From contig OZ020255.1 in NCBI GenBank assembly GCA_963971285.1, forward strand, positions 2,728,001-2,792,000: a stretch of 64,000 nucleotides of DNA, written 5' to 3'. The notes under the pieces were generated by a model that worked only from the letters and a program-made list of their open reading frames with translations, did no database searches and was not told where the DNA came from. Source of the DNA: Astropecten irregularis. Lineage: Eukaryota > Echinodermata > Asteroidea > Paxillosida > Astropectinidae. Shown here one piece after another: positions 35,035-46,400 of this stretch (position 1 is the first letter of the stretch; each line of letters begins with the position of its first letter). Both the position numbers and the translations under genes were made by a program.

Positions 35035-35190
35035 TAAAAATAGCACAATAGCTTAAACAAACATTGCAACCATGCAAATGTGTGTTGTGTGCGCTCACGC
35101 GTGCATGCATGGTGTACACTGCGTGTGTGAGTCAATGTTTGTCTGACATCCAGGGATTTTGTACACTCATGTGACGGAGCGCTATTGAGG
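35035..35190. repeat. Foldback repeat, copy 1
   Basis: AACAAACATTGCAACCATGC ... GTCAATGTTTGTCTGACATC with AATAGCACAATAGC and GAGCGCTATTGAGGC at the ends; the relative is at 45425-45575. Confidence 0.55.
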
Positions 35191-36224
35191 CTGATAGAGT
35201 CTGAGCTCTAGAAGTGCACAGTACATGTAGCAATGATTTTAAAAGATCAGTTTCTACTCTGTCATTTAGAAATTATATTAACAAGGTGATTTTAAAAAAG
35301 AAGAAGAAAATTAGGAGGAGAAAAAAAAGACTACTTTTTAAAGACTTAATTTAGTGACCTTTTGAATTGGTATATTGAACAAAAATCGTACATGTATCTA
35401 ATTCATAATATACCATTACTAGTTTTAATATCAATAGGCCCACTTACAAAATTCAGTTTCAGTCTCTACAGTAACTTACCTTCAAATCCACCTATAGATG
35501 CTAAATTTGCACATAAATTACACTTGACTTGTAGTCCTACTCTACTTAAATGCATACAGTGAAACATGGACTTGGACGGTCGCTGTAATGACTATTGTCA
35601 GCTTTCGTCAGTTCTTGTTTTCGGTTTCAAGTATGGCCATGTGAGAAACACTGGATGTGGGTTTAACTGTTTTGTGTCAACTTTTGTGAAACTGTTTCCT
35701 TGCTGCCTCCCACCCAGTTGTTTGTATACAGTGTATACTGTATGAAATTTGCTGATTTTATTTTCTTGAGTCTCAAGAATCTGTGATGATGAAAGCAAAT
35801 TGTACAATTGAATACATTTTCTTAGAAAGCAGTTAGACTGTTAGATGTATGAATCTCTGTTTAATAAGAAAATGTAGGCTATGGGTTTGTACATGTATGT
35901 CTTTCCCAAACTAAGCCACTATAGACCTTGTTATCCAGACCAACACAGTACATGCTCATCCTGGACTTCACCTTCATAGTACTGTATAATTACATGTATG
36001 TGGAATGCAATGAGAACCATGTGGGATCAATTTCTGCTGTGCTCAGTCTAATGTGCAAGTGTATGTACATGTACACAGCAATGAACATTACATAATTCAA
36101 TATCAGAGGTTTATACTGTAGACCTGTTTACATACTTGTATGCGTAGTGATAGTGGTAGTGATGATTTTGATTTGTTCTTACTTTAAACTCTATACAATT
36201 ACATGTACATGTACAGTAAGTGCA

Positions 36225-36380
36225 GGGGCCGATTTCACGAAGCACTAAGATTGATCTTACAGTGTAGGTGTGAATTCATCTTAATTGCTAAGCAACATGT
36301 GATGTCACAATACAAATCACTATGATGATACTGAACAACCCATCTTAAGATTAATCTTAGTGCTTTGTGAAATCCAGCCC
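36225..36380. mobile_element. Foldback MITE, GGGGCCGATTTCACGAAGCA ends
   Basis: Left GGGGCCGATTTCACGAAGCA and CTAAGATTGATCTTA; right TTAATCTTAGTGCTTTGTGA then AATCCAGCCC. One of six related elements. Confidence 0.72.
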
Positions 36381-36427
36381 AGGTCATGTCAGTGTTACAC
36401 AATATGATTTTTTTCCATTGAAAAGTG

Positions 36428-36765
36428 AACAAAGACAAAATGATTGGAGTAGGATTCGAACCAGTGACCTACTGAATACCATATAGGCGCTCTACCAACT
36501 GAGCCATCCAGCCCTACGTTGGTGGTGACCCCAATAGTCAATTATCTTGGTTCGTTTGGCAGTCAGAAGCCATGAAACCACTCACACACCGCCATATCCC
36601 GCAGGCTGTGTGGCTCAGTTGGTACAGTGCCTACCCTGTATGGTATTCAGGAGGTCGCCGGTTCGAATCCTGCTCCAGTAAATTTGTCTTTGTTTACTTT
36701 TCAATGACTTTAATTTCAGTCAGTTTCCCTTGTGGTTATTTGATGATAATATAATTTGTTAGCAG
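36428..36765. mobile_element. Head-to-head pair of tRNA-derived SINEs
   Basis: 36428-36520 is a minus-strand copy (GGATTCGAACCAGTGACC, CCAACTGAGCCATCCAGCCC); 36600-36760 is a plus copy (GTGTGGCTCAGTTGGTACAG, CGCCGGTTCGAATCCTGCTC, CAGTTTCCCTTGTGGTTATT). The CTTCTGACTGCCAAACGAAC-type 5' module lies between, belonging to the minus copy. Confidence 0.75.
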
Positions 36766-36941
36766 TTTAACAACTAAAAATAGAAAACAAATTAATCTTT
36801 TTTATTCTAAAAAGTTTTTAAGGCTCATTTTTATACGATAAAACCAAACAAAACATAATAATGAAGCTTCAGATGTCCAGCTTAGAACATCTACTTAATT
36901 TGTAGGCATTGTTGGAAATATTTAGGTCAAGAAGTTAAATT

Positions 36942-37104
36942 AAGGTGACCAGACGTCCCCGATTTCTGGGGACAGTCCCCGATTTGCCAGTGCCGTCCCC
37001 AATTATAAATTGTCCCCGAAAATGTCCCCGATTCGACGAAATGCCTTCGAAAATACTAATTGTCCTAAATAAAAAAAAAAAGTTACAAAGTGTATGGTCA
37101 CCTT
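36942..37104. mobile_element. Small MITE with AAGGTGACCAGAC ends
   Basis: AAGGTGACCAGACGTCCCCG at left, TATGGTCACCTT at right. A partial relative sits at 38946-39001 (CACTGTCCCCGGATCATCTC, ATGGTCACCTTA). Typical hAT-like termini; duplication not resolved. Confidence 0.55.
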
Positions 37105-37215
37105 ATGTGCTGAAGAAGATCCATTCTTCGGAGAAGTATGCGAAGACAACCGCCTAAGACCTGTAATTATGTACATGTACATGTAACCCACTCATGTCAA
37201 CCGGACAAGATGTCC

Positions 37216-38897
37216 ATATGTGACCCAATGGAGCCAAATGAGGAATGTTCCCCAAAAGTCAATTCCGTGTAATCGACGTCCGAAAATGCCGAATCGCAAA
37301 AAATGACTCCAAAATCAATTTTTGTTTTCTTGTATTTTTGGATTGGTAAAGTATCAAAGATTCAATGCATTCATAATTATTTCGAAAAAAGTTAAGGAAA
37401 ATAAGTAAAAAGGAGGTTTTCCAGAACGTGTTTGAAGAGTCTTTCTGTCATCTTTTACTAAATCTGAGGAAAATATCTCAAAATCTGACCAAGTTCACAG
37501 CGCGAATTCGTGCTGATCTGTTGATGGCTGCACGGTGTGTATGGTACCATTCAATCGAGCATTGACTACTCTTTCTATTAATAGCAATGACATCATCCTC
37601 AGAAACCCCGTTATTCCATATCAATCCATTGAAGTTTGTAAACAAAACACCGTGTGCAAAGCGAAATCACTGTCTAGTTCGGGGCCAGGGCCCGCGTCAT
37701 TCAAATACATCTCCCTGATTGGACCCAAGCGCGTACTGTTTACTTAGATACGTGATGTAGCACAGCGCTCAGCCAATCACTGTGCGCGTAGCGCGCCACA
37801 GTCGCTAAGCGACATTCGTTCTGTGTGTACACACAGTATCCACATGCACACAATGTAATGCCTACATGTACTGTATACGGTGCACTAGTGCTAGTACTAG
37901 TGCAGTAAGATAGGCCAGTACAGTGTACATGTACAGGATAGAAAACAGTGCTTATAAACATTGCAATGGCAGCGGTGTTTGTTGCGTGGAATACAGTTAA
38001 TATTTTAAAGATTAGCCTGATTGTTTTACCGAAAATCGGCAATTACCAAACGCAAAATTGGGTTCCGTAATTGCCATTCTTATTGGTGTGTTTTTGTCAA
38101 ATTGTCACGGGTAGTTTTGGCGAGTAAAACCGAAGGAAGTTCAATGCCACGCGTTGACACGGTAAATCTCTGCAACGGTAGGCCAGTATAATAATAATGT
38201 TAAAATACAATTCCCACGCTAAAACCAACAACTGGCCTATACTTGCAGTGGATGTTTTCTGACACAGTTGGAGCTAAATGGAGACGAACATTTCATATTC
38301 TACCTTCAACTGCCTGAGGAAATACTGGAGCCATTGGGTTGACCGATGAAATACAGTGGGCCAAATTAAAAAAATTGGTGACTCAGTTGAAACAGTGGGA
38401 AACTGGGAACATCATCTTTCATTGTTGGTAAAAAACAATGCTGTTATTCATAGTAGTAATGCTAGATTTAAACATGTTTACGTATACTTCTTTTTCCAAA
38501 TAGTAACAGGATTAATTTTAAGACAAAATGAAAGTCATTTTTATCTTGGAAGGAAACAAAATTTCACAGTCATAAGCCCCTCAATGTTGATCCATTATTA
38601 GTGCACAAACAACGTACACAAACATGTACTGTACATAGGCATACAGCGCTCTGCCGGTCACTGATTGCGACGTGCGCGACATGTATAAACTTTGAAGCCA
38701 TTTTTCTTGAAAAGTAATTTCCGAGTCTGAGCACCGCTACGTTCTCTTTATCGGGTCATAACTTTGGAATGGAATAAGATATGAAAATAATTTTTGTATC
38801 ATTGGAAAGCCCATGGATTACTCCTTCTAGTAGTGTATATAACTCAAAAAGTCAAATCTGGGGAACAGTCCTCATTACGCTGCATTGGGTCACATAT
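37216..38897. mobile_element. 1.7-kb element with ATATGTGACCCAATG inverted ends
   Basis: ATATGTGACCCAATG at 37216 and CATTGGGTCACATAT at 38883-38897, with GAGGAATGTTCCCCA and its inverted relative TGGGGAACAGTCCTC behind each end. No transposase recognised inside; the interior is GC-richer near 37500-37900. Confidence 0.55.
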
Positions 38898-39896
38898 ATG
38901 CCACCATTTTTTTCAAAAAAAAATTCAAAATTATACCCCTCCCCCAGGCCAGGACACGGATCACTGTCCCCGGATCATCTCAACAAAATATGGTCACCTT
39001 AAGTTAAATGCAATATGTTGTAAGCAAGTACAGCTGAACAGGTATACATGTACACATGAGGAATCAACTTTTGACAGTATGGTAATACATGTGTACCTAA
39101 AGTTGTATACCTTTAAAATTACAATTTTGCACTATAATCTGGCATTAAACTTTTCCTCGGATCAGCTGATTTCCTCTTTTTTTCACTTCACTCTTATGCC
39201 ATCAAAAAGTGATTGATAGCACTGTACAAACTATGGTAAAGATTGGAATTTCCTCGTTTTGGGTTTTAAAGTTCAAGTTGCAAGCCTGTGTAAGAACAAA
39301 ATGCACAGTACATGTAGCTCAAATGTACACCAAAGATGTTGCACTAGCTATTCTTTAATCAAATGTTAAGATACAAATGGATGTTAATTCTTTATAACTA
39401 CATGTAGCTTATAAGGATTTAAAAGTATTTGCCACTTTACAAAATACATTGCAAGCTACTTTTTCAGTGAATGTAAGGTATTTTTATGTGAATGAATAAA
39501 CACTGTGCCAGACGCACAGTTCCTGTATCCACAATCCATAAATGTTCAGATCCAAAGTGCTGGCATGTGGACAAGTTATTAGCATAGACTGATAGAGGGA
39601 GTTCTTTGAAAATATGGACAGTTGTTTTTCCTTTTCAGTCAGTTTGAATGACAGAAATTTCAGAAATCACAGATGTTTTAACACTGTGGTCATTTTATGT
39701 TTCAACAGGGAGCAGCTGCAGGTTTGAAAATCTCATGAACACAGAGAATAGTACCTGTACAGCAATATATCTACAGTATCTCCAAGTACCAGCACATGTA
39801 CACATGCCGTAAGTCAGGGTGCATACTGGACATTGAATGCTGACAATTTTCAAGCTACGAATTGCAGTTACTGTCATGTGTGACTAGAGAGTGTTG

Positions 39897-40448
39897 ATGT
39901 TCAAGATGGAGCTAGTTCAAGCCAAATATGAGTATGAGTATGTATCTGGCAATGGGGTACGTGTCAAGATGCTACCAGGTGATCTATTCACATTACTACG
40001 GAAGTCCAACTCTGACTGGTGGTACGTCCAACCTGAAGGTGAACATAAACCAGTGTATCTTCCTGCCACGTATCTTGAGATTCCACCTGATAATGTGGTA
40101 TTAGGACAAGGCAATGTGGCTAAACAACATGCATCTAATCTCATTCCACATGCTCATCTTGAGATATCATCGGAACGATCCCAACCTGTTGGACCTGTAT
40201 CTTCCAGTTCATTTGCCTCCCATATCAGACATAATAACATGGTCAGTGAGATGTCTGATCGGTTACGACAGAAGGTGACCATACCTAAACCAGATTATGA
40301 CAATGGTCAGGAACCCATACAGCATCAACGTCCCACTCAACTCAGTGTAAGAGAAAATAATGGCAGATCGAGTGCATACAAGTCAACTACACCGGTGTTT
40401 GGCAGTATGTCTCCAATGACAGATAGTGAACCATCATCGCAGTCAGAG
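39897..40448 (+). CDS. ARHGAP12: ARHGAP exon 1: SH3 domain and Ser/Pro-rich linker
   Basis: Residues 1-184. The SH3 core shows YEYEY in the RT-loop position, DWWYVQ with the paired tryptophans 41-42 of the ligand groove, and VYLPATYLE near residue 53-61, where the conserved SH3 Pro and Tyr sit. This is the same shape as human ARHGAP12 (DYEYEA, DDWWQV, FYVPAQYV). The rest is a low-complexity linker ending PMTDSEPSSQSE at a GTAAGG donor. Probable alternative start at the second Met, 39906. Confidence 0.93.
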
Positions 40449-43400
40449 GTAAGGCTAATACATTTAGGAGACCCTGTCCAAGCTTCCTGGTTATTGTTTA
40501 AAATAATACAAATGTCTATGGAACTGTGGAAATGGCTGCATCCCATTTCATTGACAACGACTTAATATTTTGTACCGGTAATTAAATAATTTTGGATGAA
40601 GCACACTGTACAATAACTTTCCCAATGTTGATGTGCAATTAATTTTCATTGTCACAGGTCTAAGGTACACATGTAAAGTTATGAATTATGTCTGTTCAAA
40701 CCATAGAGCTATATTGAAATTACTAGAGTGCTAGCTCCACGTTCTGCATGCATAGACACTTTGACGCCATCCTGGGCGCAGTCATTTTGAATTTGTGTGC
40801 GTTTATATGGAACAAGACAAATTTGACTGGAATGTCTTTTGAAGGATGTACTCTATATGCAACGCGCAAGTACACCATACGTGCAAACGTTACCGGAAGC
40901 GCGTCTTGAAGGTGCGTCGCAGCGTCGGACTTTGGGCATACTGGGCTTCGATAATGCACCTGTATAGAACACAAATGCAGATATGGAAAAGTTTGTGCCA
41001 AAGACGTACACAATTTTGTGTTTTCCATAAGTTTGTGCATAAACATGGATATGCCCAGCAGGCATCACTCTGTACACGGAGCTAGCGCTCTAGTTATTTT
41101 AATATAGCTCTATGGTTCAAACCATCTCATAGAAAAAATTCTGTCTCAAGACTCAAAATTTACTTCAACCACTTACATACCTGTACATGTACATGTATGA
41201 ACATCAGGTTGTTAATGTAAATTTGTCATGTTTGTGGGAGGTTTGGAGCATACACGTATGTGAGGGATGTTCAAGGCTCAATTGTAGGAAGTTGGAAGGA
41301 AACTGAAATTTGACCAGAAATATAGGTTGCAGGTGTAGTAATCTTAACAGGAATCAAAACTGAAAATAAAAAGTGAAAGTTAAGTGATGTTATGGCTTCC
41401 TTTATAATGAAGCACTTCAGCTGTTCAATGATAACAGTTGGGTTTAAAGATTACAGTACTGGAATTTTATTTCCCTATTTTTTTATACATGTGTGTCAAT
41501 CGGGCTAGCAGATTTTTAGAAGTGGGTTTGTGGCCAAATGGTACGTGGAGAAAAAGAATTATTCAATTCTTGAAATTAGTTTTCAATTGTTCATGTATGT
41601 GTGTGTACTATCATGACTATAGCTGACATTACAGCACAGTGTGCATACAATACCGGTCTTAGGCTTTCATCAAACAATTTAGAAGTCCTCAACCCTTACC
41701 GGTATACTCAGGATGTTTGTAAATTGTATTAAAACTTATTTGGATTTGGGAGTGTGGGTTGACAAAAAATTCATTTTGTCTGGAACCAAATTATTGGGGT
41801 TTTGTTTGCACTTTAAATGTGTGTATCCATACAAAATAAGCATGTTTGCAGTTACGGGTGTTCTGCACCAGTTTTCCACTTTAAACAAGTGGAAATAGTT
41901 TTTGTATAGTGCAAATTCCACCAAATGTTTTGTCTAGTGTTTTTAAAATTTCTGTTACTAAAAGTATTTGAATTATTCATTGTTTTTGAATATCATATGC
42001 ATCAGAGTAAAATAAAGGCTGTTTTTGTATTTGTGTTGTTATTCATTGACCACATTAATTTAATGACATACTGTACCATCCCTGTTTGGTTTGATTTCAG
42101 CAATCAAGCGTCAATTCCCCGGACCTCTTCCTATCCCATGATGCTCAGCTGCGCTCCCATTCATCTAATTCTAGCCTGAAGATTAGCAGTTCACAGCTTG
42201 TATCTAGCAGTAGCAGTGTTGATGAATGGGTTACCCATAGAGATGAGAAAGGAAGACGATATTACTACAATCAAATCACCAATGAGACGTCATGGGATCC
42301 ACCTTCATTGAAAAAGAGGTCGCCTAGTGTCAGTCCAAAAGCCAACAAAAAAGTAAGTCTTACATACATGTTCACATCATCAAACTTATCCATGAGGTCT
42401 TTTTGGTCAGGAAACTTCTCAACCTTTGAAACGTGTCAGAACTCATCCTCTGTGGTCACATCACAAGAGCTCTCTCTGACATGAGATACAAACCATGTAC
42501 ACTCTATATTACTTCATAAATGGCTCTTTTTAAAAGGAGGATCAAACTCTGACAAAGTGAAAACTGTCTTTGATAATGCATTATAGATACATGTAAATGC
42601 TAGATCAGGTGAAAATGTGATGCTTCAAAAAGAGCCAACTAATGTATTAATGTACTATGATTCATATCAGAATAGAGGGGCCCTATACCTGTGGGAGTGT
42701 GATTGTCAGTGACCTATTCTTCTTCTTTTTTACTTTGAATGTACTGTGCATGTTTCAGTGTTTAGAAATTAAAATTTTTTAAGCATCATCAAATAACCAC
42801 AAGCAGACAAGGGAAACTGACTAAATTTAAAGTCATTGAAAAGTGAACAAAGAAAAATTGACTGGAGTGGGATTCGAACCGGCGACCTCCTGAATACAGT
42901 ACAGGTGCTGTACCTAACAAAACCATTCAACCTATTCGCCTTACTCACTACTGCATTGGTTTGATTTTTCCAAGACAAATTTTGAGAGATAATAACATCT
43001 AGACATTTTATATTGATTGGTAGATTGGAGAGTATGTGGTACAATAGTATACATGGGTTTGGGTGGGTTAGCACGGGAAATAACCATTAACTTGCATTTG
43101 TCTACATTAAGTGTACCTGTACCAAGCACTTGCTGGAATACTGAGCAGAGTACACTTGAAAGGTAGTAAAAAACACCCCCCATTCCCAGAAAGGGCTGAC
43201 CCGGGGGAGCTAAACGAATGCACCCTGTATAATGTAGGCTGTCTGGTCCTCACATGGGAATAATACATGTATTTTTTTACATTCACATAAATGTACACGT
43301 GCATACAGTATGTAGATGTACATACTGTATGTAGGCCTACATGTATGCACATATGTGCAATGGACATGCACACGTACCCGGTAGGCCTACTAATCATGTG

Positions 43401-46400
43401 CGGGCCATACAGCCACATGCACAGTCATACAGGGTCATGTACAGATATTATGAAATTTGATGACCTAGCTTGCTCAACTGTTTGATTTTTGAGACTTTGC
43501 ACACATGTATACAAACCTGTGCATTCAACCCCAAGTTCTATTCATATCTCTTGCTAAACCCAGCTTAGCTTACCAAACATATTGATCTGCTTGTTGACAT
43601 CATTGTTGAAAGGCATTGAACCATGGAATGGAATGGCATATTTCTCTTGGGTGTGTAGTGACTTGCTCTACTTCCCTTGAGTGGTCAGTACTTACAATGG
43701 TCAGTTAACAATGAGTAAGAATAATGGACAATCTACAATGTATTCTTTGTATAGCATTGTGTTTCTGGGATACTGTGTTACATGTTAATTGTCAAGTTAC
43801 CTCACATTGTAATGAGGTTTGGTTTTTATAAAAAGTTCAATTCATTTTATCCTATAGTGTTTCTGCTACATAATACATTGTACAGTTCAGTTACATGTAC
43901 TATTGTACAGGTAAATGTATGCATACTTGAACCATTAACCATTATGTCCACATACTCTATAGTGTACACTTGTTTACAGAAAGGTTTAACCACTTATGGG
44001 CAGATGATTAACTTGCATTGAACTGATATTTTTTAATAGGGTTTCAACATTTGCCTACCTGGGTTAGATAGTAGATACTGCATTTGACTTATGGCTTTTC
44101 AGCTAATAGATACACACAGAGTGCAAATGTTGCTGTTAAGAAGGGGAGGATGGATTAATACTTCATTCATTCTATTCATTGACCTATCACTTTTGTTGGA
44201 CATCACAGTTCAGTGCTTTTTAGCCATGTTTGTAAGCCCACAAGGGCTTATGTAATGTTATTGTTTTGGCTGATCTATGAGTAACAAGATAAATTTACAC
44301 TTACTGTGCCATGCATGGGGAAAGAAAAAAATATACAGTATTCTAAGGCCTAGCTGAATATATATCCTGAATGACCCTTGGGATATACAGTACATGTAGT
44401 GTATTCATGGCTTCTGATTGGCAAAATGAATCAAGATAATTAAATCTTAGGGACACCGCCATCAAAGGGTTGGAAAACTCATTTGGTAGAACACTGGTAA
44501 GTACAGTATTCCGGTGGTCATTGGTTCCAATCTTGCTCCAGTCTATTTTTCTGTATTCATTCTTCGCTGATGGAGGAGAGTGACGTCTGGCAGAGCCATG
44601 TGATGTCTCGGCTGCGGCCGCCTTAAGTCAAAGTCAATTCTTCAATGACTTTAAATTAATCCAGTTAGTTTTCCTTGTGGTTATTTGATGATTATGATTT
44701 ATACGAAATTCAACAAACATGAATCACTTGACTTATCAACATGCCTACTTGCCTACAGCACTACACTTGAATATGTACATGTACAGGCACACTGTGTTTA
44801 CGTGTACATTGTACATGTATTTCAATCAAGTATTTTTATCCGAGTCTGATACATGTAGTAAAGATGGTTAGACTCTTCATTTCTCCAGCTATATGTACAT
44901 ATTTGAGATTCTTAGATTGCATGCATTGATTTTTACTAAGTGTAATATTATGACATCCTGACAGTTTGTTTGGAATTGCCAATCTATCTTCTTTTATACT
45001 GTACACTCAACCAGATGGCATTCATATTATGACACCATCCCATATTGCTATCACTTTCATATGTAAAAATAAACAATATTCCCTGAATCTGGAACTCAAA
45101 TAATTCCTGTTCATTTGAGGCACATGTGTACTGGTCTGTAGTTGCATAGATTAACCCATTTCCTGTTGGCACCCACACCCATACATGTAGTTCATACACG
45201 TTATGTATTTGTTGCATTCAGTGACAGATCTTGGATTGTATACACATCATGGTGGTAAGAAAGATTAGAAAATAGACTTGATAACTGTGTTTGGTTTACA
45301 TGCAATTTTAAATTCATCATCAAATAACCACAAGGGAAACTGACTGGATTAATTTCAAGTCATTGAAAAGTGAACAAAGAAAAATTGACTGGAGTAGGTT
45401 TCTAACCAGTAACCTCTGGAATATGATGCCAAAAATAGCACCGGATCTCAGACAAACATTGCAACCATGCAAACGTGTGTGGTGTGCGCGTCCATGTACA
45501 CATCGTGTGTGAGACAGTGTTTGTCTGACATCCGGGGATTTTGTGACGTCATTAGTGATGAGCGCTATTGTAACTTGGCTCTGTATGTATTCTAGATTGT
45601 GGTGTGGTATTTCTAGTGTTCTCTAGTTTGATTGCGACTTCTGGATCAGATCTTGAAGTGTTAGCATTGTCTAACTCTTAGACAATATGATTGTTGAATA
45701 CCAAGGCTTTAAGTTTATGTCTGTTTGGTTTTCTGTGTTTAGAGTACACCTTCAATGCAGCCACTCCCACACGGATGGAGGGAAGAGAAGACTCCTAGTG
45801 GAGGGGATGTCTTCATCAATGATACATTCAAAGAAAAGGTAACGATTACATGTACTTATTATTCTTTATTAACCAAATTTATCACTATTAAATCAGCGCT
45901 CAAAAAAGTTCTAGCACGGCGTACAATGTCTAACAAAAACCACTATGGGCTAGCTAGACTCACTTCCTTGGTTGCCCGGTGGGCTAAAAAAAAAAAAAAA
46001 AGATTAGTAAAAAAAAAAAGAACCCGCATGCAAAGGTATAGATCAACATACGTACGGGCTTGTAAACATTTAAACGGACTTGTAAAATCTTAAGTAAGCT
46101 GGCCCGATGGGCTAGCCAGGAAAGAAAGTTAGCACAAAGCCTGATTAAATACTCCTTTGCATTTTCATACTCCCTTCCCTAAGAATAATTGTGTTTGTTG
46201 TATTCTTTTCCTGGTTTGTGCCTCGGAAATCATGTTCATACTGAATCAAGCAAAGGGGGTTCAGGGGCAAATTTCACTAACGCTTTGCGATCATCACTAA
46301 AGCCCAAATTCATCGCTAAATGGAAAGTCAATCGGTACTTTGCGTAGGATTTTCCCGTTTAGCGATGGATTTGGGCTTTAGCGATGATTGCAAAATAGTC

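Larger units (their letters stand above)
33829..39896. other. Region upstream of the ARHGAP start
   Basis: No coding exon recognised; the ARHGAP promoter and any 5' UTR exon must lie here or further left. 33270-33800 and 37500-37830 are the GC-richer stretches; 37720-37790 has two CCAAT-type words (GATTGG at 37717, CCAATCAC at 37772). 38990-39896 shows nothing recognisable. Confidence 0.4.
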
